A DNA stretch of 38,533 bases from an uncultured Eubacteriales bacterium (GCA_900315125.1 OMXT01000034.1:1-38533), one strand, 5' to 3'. Positions 1 to 9,042 are shown, numbered from the stretch's first letter. The notes: generated by a model not told the origin, from the letters alone. Translations and numbers: made by a program.

Positions 1-104
1 CTCAGACTACTTTATACACTTTTCTAAGTTCCTATCAGCCCTGATCTCCCAGGACCACCGTTTTCATATTTCACTTGACACTACCCTTTCCCGAGTTCCC
101 CTGA

Positions 105-129
105 AAACGGCATCCCCTGCATGCCGTTT
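105..129. terminator. Hairpin, possible terminator of an upstream gene
   Basis: A perfect 9-bp inverted repeat (AAACGGCAT and ATGCCGTTT) encloses a 7-base loop. The plus-strand tail is pyrimidine-rich but has no long T-run. The minus-strand tail begins with TTTT. The rest of 1-274 shows no credible gene, so the hairpin may end transcription arriving from outside the window. Function is inferred only. Confidence 0.35.
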
Positions 130-274
130 CAACTCTCTTCTGATAATTATTTATACCTAAATCATAATATTTTCCCAGTTTCAGTGCAAGAGACGGAGGG
201 GAATTTCGGGAACGGAGGTTTCGAACGGACAGGGCAGTTTTTTTGAACAGCGGCGAATTCTTTCTTATCCATTC

Positions 275-304
275 TTGACCAGCGGTTTTTTGTGGGATTA
301 TAAT
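275..304 (+). promoter_or_regulatory. Sigma-70/SigA promoter of the toxin-antitoxin operon
   Basis: The -35 box TTGACC (275-280) and a perfect -10 box TATAAT (299-304) are separated by 18 bp. The predicted start point is near 311, inside the palindrome at 309-322. The distance to the antitoxin start codon is about 35 bases. Boxes were read directly; activity is inferred. Confidence 0.75.
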
Positions 305-308
305 CGAA

Positions 309-322
309 GTGGGATATCCCAC
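309..322. promoter_or_regulatory. Palindromic operator of the toxin-antitoxin operon
   Basis: GTGGGATATCCCAC is a perfect 14-bp palindrome covering the predicted transcription start. A further half-site GTGGGAT lies 17 bases upstream at 292-298, inside the promoter spacer. This arrangement is typical of conditional autorepression by an antitoxin or toxin-antitoxin complex. That the product of the gene at 346 binds it is inference. Confidence 0.65.
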
Positions 323-345
323 AGTATAAACTGGAGGTGAACTCA

Positions 346-594
346 ATGTCTGAATATATTAAATCCTATGATGCAAAAATCGATTCTAAAAAGAGAATTA
401 CCTTACGCGAGGCATCCTTTGAATATTATCACGTTGAAGAATATGAGAATGGAAGGATCATACTGGAGCCGAGAGTTCTGACCCCGCCCTTCCGCGTGTC
501 TGAGAATACACTTCGCATGATGGACAGCTCAGTAGAGAATATGAAACAGGGGAAAGTATCAGGGTCTCTCGATCTTTCTGAATTTAAGGAGTAG
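346..594 (+). CDS. Antitoxin of a type II toxin-antitoxin pair (AbrB/PrlF-like)
   Basis: This gene encodes a small acidic protein of 82 residues. ATG at 346 is chosen because GGAGGTG (333-339) sits just upstream; an in-frame GTG at 337 overlaps that ribosome site and is unlikely. Residues 8-45 (DAKIDSKKRITL, then a GRIILEPRVL strand) resemble the swapped-hairpin AbrB/SpoVT fold of antitoxins such as PrlF. The C-terminal half is acidic and probably wraps the toxin. The toxin gene follows after 3 bases, and its ribosome site AAGGAG lies in the last codons of this gene, so the two are translationally coupled. The palindrome at the promoter start point fits autoregulation. The role comes from gene order and fold resemblance, not from a clear family match. 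Confidence 0.7.
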   Translation: MSEYIKSYDAKIDSKKRITLREASFEYYHVEEYENGRIILEPRVLTPPFRVSENTLRMMDSSVENMKQGKVSGSLDLSEFKE

Positions 595-597
595 CTT

Positions 598-978
598 ATG
601 TTCCAGATTCGCATGGGCGTTCCGGAAACGGAAGATTTCTGGCAGACCCTAAGTACAGCGGTTAAGGAAGGAACCGCTTCCAAAAGAGATATTCAACTCT
701 ATACCAAACTGGGCAAGGCACTCTATCTTTTATCAGTAAACCTGCGGCACCCCCGTCTGCATTCCCACGATATACCCCCGCTTACCGCGCGCTATGGATG
801 CAAAGTATGGGAATCTTATATCGAAAACAACACCCCTGCCGCAGGCAGGCTGTTCTGGATCTACGATCCCGGAAAGTCGCAAATAACCGTTATTGGTCTG
901 GAGCCCCATCCTAACGACAAAGGTAACGCGTATAAGAAAATCACCCTTTCCTCAGCAGGGGAGCCAATCAATAAATAA
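598..978 (+). CDS. RelE/ParE-superfamily-like toxin
   Basis: The 126-residue protein is preceded by AAGGAG at 586-591 and starts 3 bases after the antitoxin stop. The C-terminal half contains a charged beta-sheet stretch (RLFWIYDPGKSQITVIGL, then EPHPNDKGNAYKKITLS) that resembles the core strands of RelE/YafO/YhaV-type ribosome-associated ribonuclease toxins. His, Lys and Arg residues that could serve in acid-base RNA cleavage are present (for example HSHDIPP and EPHPNDK), but the catalytic set cannot be assigned by eye. Small size, position second in a two-gene operon, and a dedicated promoter, operator and terminator all support a toxin. Exact subfamily and target are unknown. Confidence 0.68.
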   Translation: MFQIRMGVPETEDFWQTLSTAVKEGTASKRDIQLYTKLGKALYLLSVNLRHPRLHSHDIPPLTARYGCKVWESYIENNTPAAGRLFWIYDPGKSQITVIGLEPHPNDKGNAYKKITLSSAGEPINK

Positions 979-997
979 TGACATTGCAGAATTGAAA

Positions 998-1046
998 AAC
1001 CCATGGAATTGACTTAGCATCTATAGATGCTAATTTTCCATGGGTT
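998..1046. terminator. Nested bidirectional terminator
   Basis: An outer 11-bp stem (AACCCATGGAA, 998-1008; TTCCATGGGTT, 1036-1046) encloses a second perfect 20-base palindrome at 1014-1033. On the plus strand CTGTTCTTTTT follows, ending the toxin operon. On the minus strand the stem is followed by TTTTTC, which can end ppk1 transcription. The double-stem, cruciform-like form is unusual for a simple terminator. Confidence 0.75.
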
Positions 1047-1077
1047 CTGTTCTTTTTAACAGGCACGCTGACTGTCT

Positions 1078-1113
1078 AACCCGAAGGCTCCGCACAATCG
1101 CCCTCCCCGGGTT
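1078..1113 (-). terminator. Weak hairpin after ppk1
   Basis: AACCCG (1078-1083) and CGGGTT (1108-1113) can pair, with a few extra inner pairs. The structure lies 26 bases beyond the ppk1 stop but has no T-run, so the stronger terminator at 998-1046 is the more likely end of the ppx-ppk1 transcript. Confidence 0.3.
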
Positions 1114-1139
1114 ATGAGAAGAAGCAACCGGCTCTTCAT

Positions 1140-3566
1140 TTATCCAAAAATCCCTTTTAATTTTGAGAAGAATCCCTTCTTCTCCACCTTCTCCTGCATG
1201 GGCGCCTTATCGTGGATGGAGACCTTCATGAACTCATCCTGGCTGCTGCAGGGGCTGACGCTGCTGGGCTGGTTTCTGCTGTATTTGCCATTGGGCAGCA
1301 TGACGCTGGATTTGACATCGTCCCTCAGCTCCGCCGAGAGGATCCATTCCAGCTTGGCCTTCAGATCCGGATCGTAGACCGGACATGCGATCTCCACACG
1401 GCGGTTCAGATTGCGGGTCATCAGGTCCGCCGAGGAAATATAGAGTTTGACGTCATTGTCGCGGCCGAAGCAGTAGATCCTCGCGTGCTCCAGGTAACGG
1501 CCGACGATGCTCGTCACGTGAATATTTTCTGTATACCCCTTGACGCCGGGCAGTATGCAGCAGATGCCCCGGATGATCAGGTGGATCTCCACACCGGCCC
1601 GGGACGCCTCCATCAGCATGTCTATGACTTCCCGTTCTGTGACGGAATTGGCTTTGATACAGATATATCCGTCGGAGCCGAGAGCCATCTGCTCATCCAT
1701 GAGCTCCAGCAGCTTCGGCTTGATGCCCGTAGGCGACGCCAGCAGGTGGTTGTAATGACCGTTCAGGTTGCTGATCATCATGTTCTGGAAGAACACCGTC
1801 GCATCCTCGCCGATCTCCTCTTTCGCCGTCATCAGGCAGAGATCCGTGTACTGGTCATTTGTCTTTTCGTTATAGTTTCCCGTCCCGACCTGAGTGACAT
1901 AACTGAGCTTGCCTTTGTTATTCATGGTGATCTGGCACAGCTTGCTGTGACACTTGTAATTTTCTATTCCGTAGATCACCACGCATCCCGCGTCTTCCAG
2001 GACCCGCGCCCAGGAAATATTATTCGCTTCGTCGAACCGGGCCCGCAGCTCCATAAGGACGATGACTTCCTTGCCATTCTCTGCCGCGTGACAGAGGGCC
2101 CGCGCGATCTTGGACGTGGACGCCAGACGGTACAGTGTGATCTTGATGGATATGACGTCCTCCCGGTCCGCGGCTTCCATCAGGAGACGGAGGAAGGGCT
2201 CTACAGAGTCAAAGGGGTAGAACAGCATGCGGTCCTTTGCCTGGATCTGCTCGATCATGCCCATGGACGCATTCAGGTCTTCCGGCCATCTGGGTGTATA
2301 AGGTTTGTACAGGAGCTTCTGGCCTTCCTCTTCAGGCAGCTTGTCTGCCAGAGAGAAGGCGTATTTCATCACAAGAGGACATCCGTCTTCGAACACCTGA
2401 CGCTTGTCCACATCCACCATCTGTTCCAGTTTGTTCATGAATTTGCGGGAAACAGATTCGCTGACCTCCAGCCGAACGACAGACAGCTTGTTCCGCATCC
2501 GCAGCATGTGTGAGAAATTCTCCAGGATATCCATATCCTCGTCCTCGAATTTCTCATCGTCAAAGCTGATGTCCGCGTTCCTCGTCACGCTGATGACGCA
2601 GGTCTCCAGCATGGAATAGGCATTGAACATGGAGGGCAGATACTCACGGATGATATTCTCCGTGCGGATGTAGCGCAGTCCCTCCCCGGGCAGCTTGATG
2701 TACGGCGGTATGCTGGAAGGAACGGCTACAAGACCGATCAGGCCCTTGCCCTTGCCGTTAACAAGGTGCGCCGCCACGTACAGCTTCTTGCTTCCCAGAT
2801 GGGGAACGGGATGATGCTTGTCTATGACCATGGGCGATATGACCGGGAGGATATTCATGGCGAAATAATCCCGGATGGCTTCCCGGTCCTTATCCGTCAG
2901 CCTGGAGGGCGCAACGTCTACGATCCCCTTCTTCTCCATATCCCGGAGGAGGTCCTGATAGATAAACGCCTTAAGAGACATGAGACCGTGGACCGCGTCA
3001 TAAACCTTGTCCAGCTGCTCCGCGGCATTCATGCCCGTCTTATTATCTCTTTCATCCGGTGATACCTGAGACTTATCGAACAGACTGCCCACACGGACCA
3101 TGAAGAACTCATCCAGATTGCTGCTGAAAATGGAAACGAACTTCAGCCGTTCCAGCAGCGGCAGGCTCTTGTCTCCCGCCTCCTCCAGCACGCGCTGATT
3201 GAACCGCAGCCAGCTCAGCTCACGGTTCTGAGTGTATGTGAATTTCTCCGCCTTCTTCAGACGGTCCTTCGCCTCGTTACGGCCGGTTGTTTTCGCAGGT
3301 TTGTCCATTTTATCCTCTTCTTCTGCGGTATCCGCCGAGCTGTCCTCATCCCCCGGTTCCTCATCGGGTTCATCGTCCAGATCTTCGTCGCCGTCCGCCC
3401 AGTCATCGTCACCGGCTGGATCATCTTCCGGCATCCCTGCGCCCTGCGGCTGTTTCTCCGTGTTCTCTCTGCTGTCTTCTGCCTGCTGCGCCGGATCTGC
3501 GACGGTTCCTGGGGCATCTTCCGCTGCGGATGATGTTACTGTTCGTTTTTCAATAGATTCTGACAC
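1140..3566 (-). CDS. ppk1: Polyphosphate kinase 1 with an acidic N-terminal extension
   Basis: The enzyme reversibly makes polyphosphate from ATP. At 808 residues it is about 100 longer than usual. The typical PPK1 start (FTYTQNRELSWLRFNQRVLEEA) begins near residue 108. Before it lies a low-complexity Asp/Glu-rich extension, densest at residues 48-86 (DDDWADGDEDLDDEPDEEP). The catalytic His that becomes phosphorylated is H540 in CHSKL, and the second conserved His is H694 in LEHARIY. SSNLDEFFMVRVG and VSPMVIDKHHPVPHLG are family signatures. The start is GTG with GGGAGGGA upstream. An internal ATG (residue 87, about 3308) preceded by GAGGAT could yield a form without most of the acidic tail. 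The first 31 bases overlap the end of ppx, so the two genes form one coupled unit. Confidence 0.93.
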   Translation of the reverse strand: MSESIEKRTVTSSAAEDAPGTVADPAQQAEDSRENTEKQPQGAGMPEDDPAGDDDWADGDEDLDDEPDEEPGDEDSSADTAEEEDKMDKPAKTTGRNEAKDRLKKAEKFTYTQNRELSWLRFNQRVLEEAGDKSLPLLERLKFVSIFSSNLDEFFMVRVGSLFDKSQVSPDERDNKTGMNAAEQLDKVYDAVHGLMSLKAFIYQDLLRDMEKKGIVDVAPSRLTDKDREAIRDYFAMNILPVISPMVIDKHHPVPHLGSKKLYVAAHLVNGKGKGLIGLVAVPSSIPPYIKLPGEGLRYIRTENIIREYLPSMFNAYSMLETCVISVTRNADISFDDEKFEDEDMDILENFSHMLRMRNKLSVVRLEVSESVSRKFMNKLEQMVDVDKRQVFEDGCPLVMKYAFSLADKLPEEEGQKLLYKPYTPRWPEDLNASMGMIEQIQAKDRMLFYPFDSVEPFLRLLMEAADREDVISIKITLYRLASTSKIARALCHAAENGKEVIVLMELRARFDEANNISWARVLEDAGCVVIYGIENYKCHSKLCQITMNNKGKLSYVTQVGTGNYNEKTNDQYTDLCLMTAKEEIGEDATVFFQNMMISNLNGHYNHLLASPTGIKPKLLELMDEQMALGSDGYICIKANSVTEREVIDMLMEASRAGVEIHLIIRGICCILPGVKGYTENIHVTSIVGRYLEHARIYCFGRDNDVKLYISSADLMTRNLNRRVEIACPVYDPDLKAKLEWILSAELRDDVKSSVMLPNGKYSRNQPSSVSPCSSQDEFMKVSIHDKAPMQEKVEKKGFFSKLKGIFG

Positions 3567-4441
3567 AGGTATCCCTCCCTGACTCCATATTTACTCACGA
3601 TAAGCTCATCTGCATCAAACAGGTGCGCGATATGCTGGAGAATCATGGCTCCCGGTATCAGGGTATGGATCCGCTCCGGTTCAATCCGGAGGATCAGGTC
3701 TCTTGTGGGTATGCCGCCGTCGTGGAAGAACTGGCACAGCGCGTCCAGCTGCTCCCGGCTCATGGTCGTACAATCCCTGGGCAGACCCAGAAACTGACGT
3801 CCCACCTTGAACACTGCCCGGGACGTCCCGCCGGTGCATACAAGGGGAGAATATTTGCTGAACTGAAACAGCGGATCCTCGTCGATCTTCTCCCGGAGCA
3901 TCTGCTCAATTCTGTCCAGTGAGCCCAGACCGGGGAGGATCTTCTTGACGCAGCTCTTGAAGAGGCTCAGTGATCCCACTTCAAAACTGGCGGAATTCAG
4001 CATCTTTCCGTCGCTGTATTCCACAACTTCTGTGCTGGCGCCGCCGATGTCAACGAAGGATCCCCTGGCGATATCCAGACCGATCAGTGCTCCGGCATAG
4101 CCGTACGCCGCCTCATCCCTGCCGCTGATCACCTCGATCACATAGCCCGTGGCGCCCTCTATGGTATAGAGCGCTTCCCTGGAATTGCTGATGTTTCTCA
4201 GTGACGCCGTAGCAAAAACCCTGGTGTTGGTGATTCCCAGAGACGAAAGAGTCGTATGAAACTCCCACAGGCCGCTGCATGCCCGCTGGATGCCTTCATC
4301 CGTAAGCCTGCCGTTTTCGATATACCCTGCCAGTCCTGCCATGTACTTCTGTTTAAAGAGGACCCGGAACTTACCCCCTTCCAGGTCATACAGTGTAAGC
4401 CTCATGGAGTTGGAGCCGATATCGATCAAAGCCTGTTTCAT
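3536..4441 (-). CDS. ppx: Ppx/GppA-family exopolyphosphatase
   Basis: This 301-residue protein is of the short Ppx/GppA type without the C-terminal HD-like domain of the long forms. It belongs to the actin/Hsp70-like ASKHA fold. The first phosphate loop is DIGSNSMRLTLYDL (residues 7-20), the second is FVDIGGASTEVVEY near residue 132, and the acidic residue of SGRDEAAYGYAG is at the position of the catalytic Glu. It removes terminal phosphate from polyphosphate or pppGpp. The start ATG has AGGAAAGGA upstream. It precedes and overlaps ppk1 by 31 bases, so synthesis and breakdown of polyphosphate are encoded together. Substrate preference cannot be read from sequence. Confidence 0.88.
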   Translation of the reverse strand: MKQALIDIGSNSMRLTLYDLEGGKFRVLFKQKYMAGLAGYIENGRLTDEGIQRACSGLWEFHTTLSSLGITNTRVFATASLRNISNSREALYTIEGATGYVIEVISGRDEAAYGYAGALIGLDIARGSFVDIGGASTEVVEYSDGKMLNSASFEVGSLSLFKSCVKKILPGLGSLDRIEQMLREKIDEDPLFQFSKYSPLVCTGGTSRAVFKVGRQFLGLPRDCTTMSREQLDALCQFFHDGGIPTRDLILRIEPERIHTLIPGAMILQHIAHLFDADELIVSKYGVREGYLCQNLLKNEQ

Positions 4442-4911
4442 CTTCCGTCCTTTCCTGTTTAATGCATGAGAAACGGGGTGTCAGGCGCGTCAGCCATCCC
4501 CGGGAATATCATCTGAACAGGGGTCAGATACAGATTAACTTCCCTCCGGCGATCCCGCCCTTTTATAACAAAGTCCTGGCTGTGCAGATCCACCCCGATA
4601 AACCTGCGGTCTATATTATAGGGTATCCCTGTAAACCCGATTGGAAGGTTTTATTAAATCTGTGTAAAATCCCAGACCAAAAAATGCCAGATACTTAAGA
4701 GGAGGAGATAAGATTCTACCTCCGGATTCCCTCGTACCCGGCAATAGAACATGGAACCATCACATCCGTAAGACCACTGGTGTCGTCAGGCGGATCCCGT
4801 CCCGGGCTAATGCACGGCAGGGGACCGCCTGTCCTCTGCTGTCTCGTCCGGGTCACGGATGCTCCGGCTTCCACGTTTTATTATACACTATTTGTCAATT
4901 ACATCCGTTAA
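4442..4911. other. 470-base stretch without a credible gene
   Basis: The stretch lies between the end of the V-ATPase operon and the start of ppx; both flanking units are on the minus strand. It holds a minus-strand TATAAT (4615-4620), which may be the -10 box for ppx-ppk1 with a 5' leader of about 170 bases, and a strong imperfect hairpin at 4787-4831. A second minus-strand TATAAT lies just after the V-ATPase stop, near 4881-4886. A plus-strand reading frame at 4462-4698 has no ribosome site and no recognizable protein. A long leader or a small RNA is possible. Confidence 0.5.
4787..4831. other. Large intergenic hairpin
   Basis: CAGGCGGATCCC (4787-4798) pairs with GGGACCGCCTG (4821-4831) with a single bulged base. 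The 22-base loop is itself GC-rich. Neither strand has a T-run next to it, so it is not an obvious intrinsic terminator. It may stabilize the 3' end of the V-ATPase transcript or belong to a small RNA. Confidence 0.4.
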
Positions 4912-5568
4912 TTATGTCTGCTCATAATGATGGGCGTCCTCAAGAACCATATCCTTTACTTTCATCAGCCGGGTCTGATTGCCCCGCTCCGCCTCGTCCA
5001 GTTTCATCTGTATATACCGGATTGTTACCTCAAGCCGCGGGATCATCACGTACTCCAGCGCATTGACCCGCCGCCGCGTCTTCTCCAGCTCCGCGGCGAG
5101 CAGCTGTACTTCTTTCTCCCTGGCTGCCAGATCCAGCAGCTTGGGGAACGCCTGAGACACAGCCAGGATACTCTGATCCAGTTCACCGGACGTCTCCGTA
5201 AAACCATAGGGGAATATATCCCCGGGGTCTTTCGCTGTGGTCTCAAAGTCAAAGACCGGCACTTTGACGCTCATCACATCCTTCTGGCTGACGCTCAGCT
5301 TGACGCCCTGCTTCGGATACATCAGCGCCTCGTCCATGTCCTCGGCGCTCATTACAGCACCCGCGACCTCAAAGCCCCGGTACATGACTGCCAGCTCCTG
5401 TTCCACTTCCTGGCGCAGCCTGCCGTTTTCCCTGGCAAGCTCCAGAAAGTTCTTCATGAGCTCGTCCCGCTTGTCTTTCATGAGCTTGTGGCCCCGGCGG
5501 GCGGTCTTCAGGCGGTTCTTCAGGGACGTCAGCATCATCCTGGTTGGATTGACATTCATCCGTTCCAT
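4912..5568 (-). CDS. ntpD: V-type ATPase subunit D (central stalk)
   Basis: The 218-residue protein is the coiled-coil rotor shaft that turns inside the A3B3 head. The N-terminal signature VNPTRMMLTSLKNRLKTARRGHKLMKDKRDEL and the C-terminal helix beginning RRVNALEYVMIPRLE are diagnostic of subunit D. The start at 5568 is preceded by AGGTAGGTG, which sits in the last codons of ntpB; the stop of ntpB and this start are 8 bases apart. An ATG three codons later (MNVNPTR) matches the family N-terminus equally well. It is the last gene of the ATPase operon. Confidence 0.95.
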   Translation of the reverse strand: MERMNVNPTRMMLTSLKNRLKTARRGHKLMKDKRDELMKNFLELARENGRLRQEVEQELAVMYRGFEVAGAVMSAEDMDEALMYPKQGVKLSVSQKDVMSVKVPVFDFETTAKDPGDIFPYGFTETSGELDQSILAVSQAFPKLLDLAAREKEVQLLAAELEKTRRRVNALEYVMIPRLEVTIRYIQMKLDEAERGNQTRLMKVKDMVLEDAHHYEQT

Positions 5569-5576
5569 CGAATCAC

Positions 5577-6950
5577 CTACCTGTCAAAATACTTGTCGAT
5601 CAGGCTGTCGTCTATACGCTTCAGCTCGCTTCTCGGCAGCAGCTTCAGGAGTTTCCATCCAATATCCAGCGTCTCCTCTATGCTGCGGTCCGTGTCGAAT
5701 CCCTGGGATACGTATTCTTTCTCAAATTCGTCGCTGAACTTGGCGTATTTCAGGTCCGTTTCCGTCAGCGCCGCTTCGCCCAGGACCGTTTCCAGTTCCA
5801 GCGCCTCCTTGCCTCTTGCATAGGCGGCGAACAGCTGGTTCATGGTATCCGCGTGATCTTCGCGGGTCTTGCCCACGCCGATCCCCTTATCCTTCAGACG
5901 GGACAGAGACGGAAGAACGTCGATGGGCGGCGTGATGCCCTTTCGGGAAAGGTCTCTGGAAAGGATGATCTGCCCTTCGGTAATATATCCCGTCAGGTCC
6001 GGGATCGGGTGGGTGATATCCCCTTCCGGCATGGTCAGGATGGGGATCAGCGTGATCGATCCGTCAAAACCCTTCTTACGCCCGGCTCTCTCGTACATGG
6101 TCGCCAGGTCCGTATACAGGTAACCAGGATAGCCCCGGCGTCCCGGTACTTCCTTACGGGCGGCGGATACTTCACGCAGTGCCTCCGCGTAGTTCGTGAT
6201 ATCCGTCATGATGACCAGCACATGCATGCCCAGGTCGAAGGCCAGATATTCCGCCGCTGTCAGCGCCATTCGCGGTGTGGCGATACGCTCGACTGCCGGG
6301 TCATTGGCCAGATTCATAAACATGACTGTACGGTCTATGGCTCCAGTCCGGCGGAAATCGGAAGCGAAGAAATCCGCTTCCTCAAATGTGATGCCGATGG
6401 CGGCGAAGACAACGGCAAACTTAGTGTCCCCTCCGTCCAGTACCTTCGCCTGACGGGCGATCTGGGCTGCCAGATCCGCATGGGAAAGACCGGCTTCTGA
6501 GAATATGGGGAGCTTCTGTCCGCGGACAAGGGTATTCAGCCCATCGATAGCCGATACCCCGGTCTGAATGAACTCCGCAGGATAGGCTCTGGCCGCCGGG
6601 TTCATGGGCAGACCGTTGATATCCAGATTCTTCTCCGGGATGATTGCCGGACCTCCGTCTGCCGGACGGCCCATGCCGTCAAACACACGGCCCAGGATCT
6701 CCGGCGATACGGCAAGCTCGGTGCCCCGTCCCATGAAGCGTACGGCGCTGTCCTTCAGGTTGATGCCCGCCGCGCTGTCGAACAGCTGGACCAGCACATC
6801 GCCGCCGTTTATTTCCAGGACCCTGCACAGCCGTTTCTCTCCGCTCTGCAGGATGATCTCACCCAGCTCATCATATGTGGCCTCCTCTACGCCCCGGACA
6901 AGCATCAGCGGGCCGGCCACTTCTGTTATGGTCTTATATTCTCTATTCAT
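5577..6950 (-). CDS. ntpB: V-type ATPase subunit B (non-catalytic)
   Basis: The regulatory head subunit has 457 residues from the ATG at 6950. This start has a GGAGG ribosome site inside the end of ntpA and gives the usual N-terminus [18 protein letters not shown]; an in-frame start 27 bases upstream is less likely. The gene overlaps ntpA by 8 bases. As expected for a B subunit there is no Walker A loop: the matching region reads [32 protein letters not shown] and [12 protein letters not shown] are classic B-subunit signatures. It forms the alternating A3B3 ring with NtpA. Confidence 0.96.
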   Translation of the reverse strand: MNREYKTITEVAGPLMLVRGVEEATYDELGEIILQSGEKRLCRVLEINGGDVLVQLFDSAAGINLKDSAVRFMGRGTELAVSPEILGRVFDGMGRPADGGPAIIPEKNLDINGLPMNPAARAYPAEFIQTGVSAIDGLNTLVRGQKLPIFSEAGLSHADLAAQIARQAKVLDGGDTKFAVVFAAIGITFEEADFFASDFRRTGAIDRTVMFMNLANDPAVERIATPRMALTAAEYLAFDLGMHVLVIMTDITNYAEALREVSAARKEVPGRRGYPGYLYTDLATMYERAGRKKGFDGSITLIPILTMPEGDITHPIPDLTGYITEGQIILSRDLSRKGITPPIDVLPSLSRLKDKGIGVGKTREDHADTMNQLFAAYARGKEALELETVLGEAALTETDLKYAKFSDEFEKEYVSQGFDTDRSIEETLDIGWKLLKLLPRSELKRIDDSLIDKYFDR

Positions 6951-8718
6951 CTTCCGCCTCCTCGCTGACCAGCTCACGGATGCTGCCCTTCAGCTCCTCC
7001 AGTATTTCCTCATACTGGGCATCCACCTGATCCTCCGGGAGATACTTGAATCTTCCGATCCGCTCCTTTACCTGCAGCGTCTCCAGTTTTCCGAACTCCG
7101 CGCCCTTCTTTACCGCATCCGTCGCCAGATCGAAGTACGTCATGATCAGTTTCAGCATCTTATACTGCTTGTTTGTGGACGAAAAGGTATCGATATCATG
7201 GAACGCGTTCTGGTGCAGGTAGTCCTCACGGATCGACTTGCATGCATCCAGTTTGACACGGTCGGTCAGAGACAGCGCGTCCATTCCGACAAGCTGGACG
7301 ATCTCGTTCAGCTCCGCCTCTTCCTGGAGCAGGCGCAGCGCCTTGGCCCGCATATCCGGGAACTCCTTGGCCACATGCTCCTCAAACCAGGGACGCAGAC
7401 GGTCTACATAAAGGGAATAACTCTGCAGCCAGTCGATAGCCGGGAAATGACGCTCGTGGGCCAGAGTCGCTGACAGAGCCCAGAATACCTTGACGATACG
7501 CAGCGTTGCCTGGGAAACAGGCTCCGAGATATCGCCTCCCGGCGGGGATACAGCTCCGATGGCGGAAAGAGCGCCGATCCTGCCTTTGCTCCCCAGGGAT
7601 ACGACTCTTCCTGCCCGCTCGTAGAACTGGGCAAGACGGGATCCCAGGTAAGCCGGGTACCCTTCTTCGCCGGGCATCTCCTCCAGACGTCCGGACATCT
7701 CACGGAGCGCCTCTGCCCAGCGGGATGTGGAGTCTGCCATCAGGGCTACGGAATAACCCATGTCGCGGAAGTACTCTGCGATCGTAATGCCGGTATATAT
7801 AGATGCCTCACGGGCGGCTACCGGCATATCCGACGTGTTCGCGATCAGCACGGTCCGCTTCATCAGGGACTCACCGGTGCGGGGATCGGTCAGCTCCGGG
7901 AACTCGTTCAGTACGTCGGTCATCTCGTTGCCCCGCTCGCCGCAGCCGATGTAGACGACGATGTCCGCGTCAGCCCACTTGGCCAGCTGGTGCTGGACGA
8001 CGGTCTTGCCGGAGCCGAAGGGCCCGGGTACGGCCGCCACGCCGCCCTTGGCAATGGGGAACATGGTGTCGATGACCCGCTGGCCGGTGATCAGGGGCAT
8101 CTCCGGGACCAGCTTTTCTTTATACGGCCTGGCAACACGAACCGGCCACTTCTGCATCATGGTCAGTTTCGTTTCCGTGCCGTCTGCCTGCTCCACCGTG
8201 CATACCGTATCTTCTACGGTAAAGCTGCCGCTCTCAATAGTACTTACCGTACCTGCCGCGCCCTGGGGCACCATGATCTTCTGCTGGACGACTTCCGTCT
8301 CCTGTACCGTTCCGATGATGTCTCCGGGGACAACCTCGTCTCCCGGTTTGACCGCAGGGACAAATTCCCATTTTTTCTCCCGGGACAGGGGCGCCACCTG
8401 AATGCCTCTTGTGATGTTCGGACCGGCTATGCGGACCATTTCTTCCAGAGGCCTCTGGATCCCGTCATAAATATTCTCGATCAGTCCGGGCCCCAGCTCT
8501 ACAGACAGAGGCGCTCCCGTTGTAACCACCGGCGCTCCTGTACCGATTCCCGCCGTCTCCTCGTAAACCTGGATGGACGCGTCTCCGCCGCGCATCTCGA
8601 TGATCTCGCCGATCAGTCCGTTCTCACCGACGCGGACGACGTCGAACATGTTCGCGTCTTCCATCCCGGACGCGACGACGAGCGGTCCTGAGACCTTAAC
8701 TATCTTTCCCTGACTCAT
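6943..8718 (-). CDS. ntpA: V-type ATPase catalytic subunit A
   Basis: The 591-residue catalytic subunit hydrolyses or makes ATP. The Walker A loop is GPFGSGKT with Lys238, followed by [13 protein letters not shown], which holds the catalytic Glu. The bulge domain specific to A subunits lies at about residues 115-185. [20 protein letters not shown] and [17 protein letters not shown] are family signatures. The ribosome site GGAGGTGATCA precedes the ATG, and the stop of the F-subunit gene directly abuts this start codon. It is one of the clearest identifications in the window. Confidence 0.97.
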   Translation of the reverse strand: MSQGKIVKVSGPLVVASGMEDANMFDVVRVGENGLIGEIIEMRGGDASIQVYEETAGIGTGAPVVTTGAPLSVELGPGLIENIYDGIQRPLEEMVRIAGPNITRGIQVAPLSREKKWEFVPAVKPGDEVVPGDIIGTVQETEVVQQKIMVPQGAAGTVSTIESGSFTVEDTVCTVEQADGTETKLTMMQKWPVRVARPYKEKLVPEMPLITGQRVIDTMFPIAKGGVAAVPGPFGSGKTVVQHQLAKWADADIVVYIGCGERGNEMTDVLNEFPELTDPRTGESLMKRTVLIANTSDMPVAAREASIYTGITIAEYFRDMGYSVALMADSTSRWAEALREMSGRLEEMPGEEGYPAYLGSRLAQFYERAGRVVSLGSKGRIGALSAIGAVSPPGGDISEPVSQATLRIVKVFWALSATLAHERHFPAIDWLQSYSLYVDRLRPWFEEHVAKEFPDMRAKALRLLQEEAELNEIVQLVGMDALSLTDRVKLDACKSIREDYLHQNAFHDIDTFSSTNKQYKMLKLIMTYFDLATDAVKKGAEFGKLETLQVKERIGRFKYLPEDQVDAQYEEILEELKGSIRELVSEEAEDE

Positions 8719-9042
8719 CTAATGATCACCTCCGAATAGAATGTCTGCTCCGACGGCCCGTTCTACAGCCCGTTTTACGTTCCGCATGCCGGTCCCGTCC
8801 GTTCCGTGCCGGTCCGGTATGGGAATGATCGCCGGGAGCATCTGGTCCTGGTAACGGTCGATCTCCTTCGGGATCTCCGCCGCCAGTTTCTCTGTGATAT
8901 ATATGATTGCGTACTCCTCCTTCGCCAGGCGGTGTACGGCTGTCTTCGCTTCTTCGCCGGTCTCGCAGGGGAACACATCGAGCCCGACGGAGCGGAATCC
9001 CGCGACAGACGCGCTGTCGCCGATCACTCCGATCTTATACAT
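8719..9042 (-). CDS. ntpG: V-type ATPase subunit F (NtpG in Enterococcus naming)
   Basis: The 107-residue protein binds the central shaft and can modulate ATP hydrolysis. The start MYKIGVIGDSASVAGFRSVG is the typical Rossmann-like beginning of subunit F, and YAIIYITEKLAAEIPKEID is also characteristic. It overlaps the end of ntpC by 8 bases and its stop abuts the ntpA start, so translation is coupled through C-F-A. The family usually has 100-110 residues, so it is full length. Confidence 0.92.
   Translation of the reverse strand: MYKIGVIGDSASVAGFRSVGLDVFPCETGEEAKTAVHRLAKEEYAIIYITEKLAAEIPKEIDRYQDQMLPAIIPIPDRHGTDGTGMRNVKRAVERAVGADILFGGDH

Noticed and set aside
71-346. Minus-strand frame of 91 codons across the toxin-antitoxin promoter region
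   Set aside because: It has no ribosome site, crosses the promoter and operator of the plus-strand operon, and shows no recognizable protein character.
1212-2513. Plus-strand frame of 433 codons opposite ppk1
   Set aside because: It is the mirror of a highly conserved, high-GC coding sequence; composition is His/Asp/Arg-rich and resembles no family.
4462-4698. Plus-strand frame of 78 codons between ppx and the V-ATPase operon
   Set aside because: No ribosome site, no family resemblance, and it overlaps the likely ppx leader.
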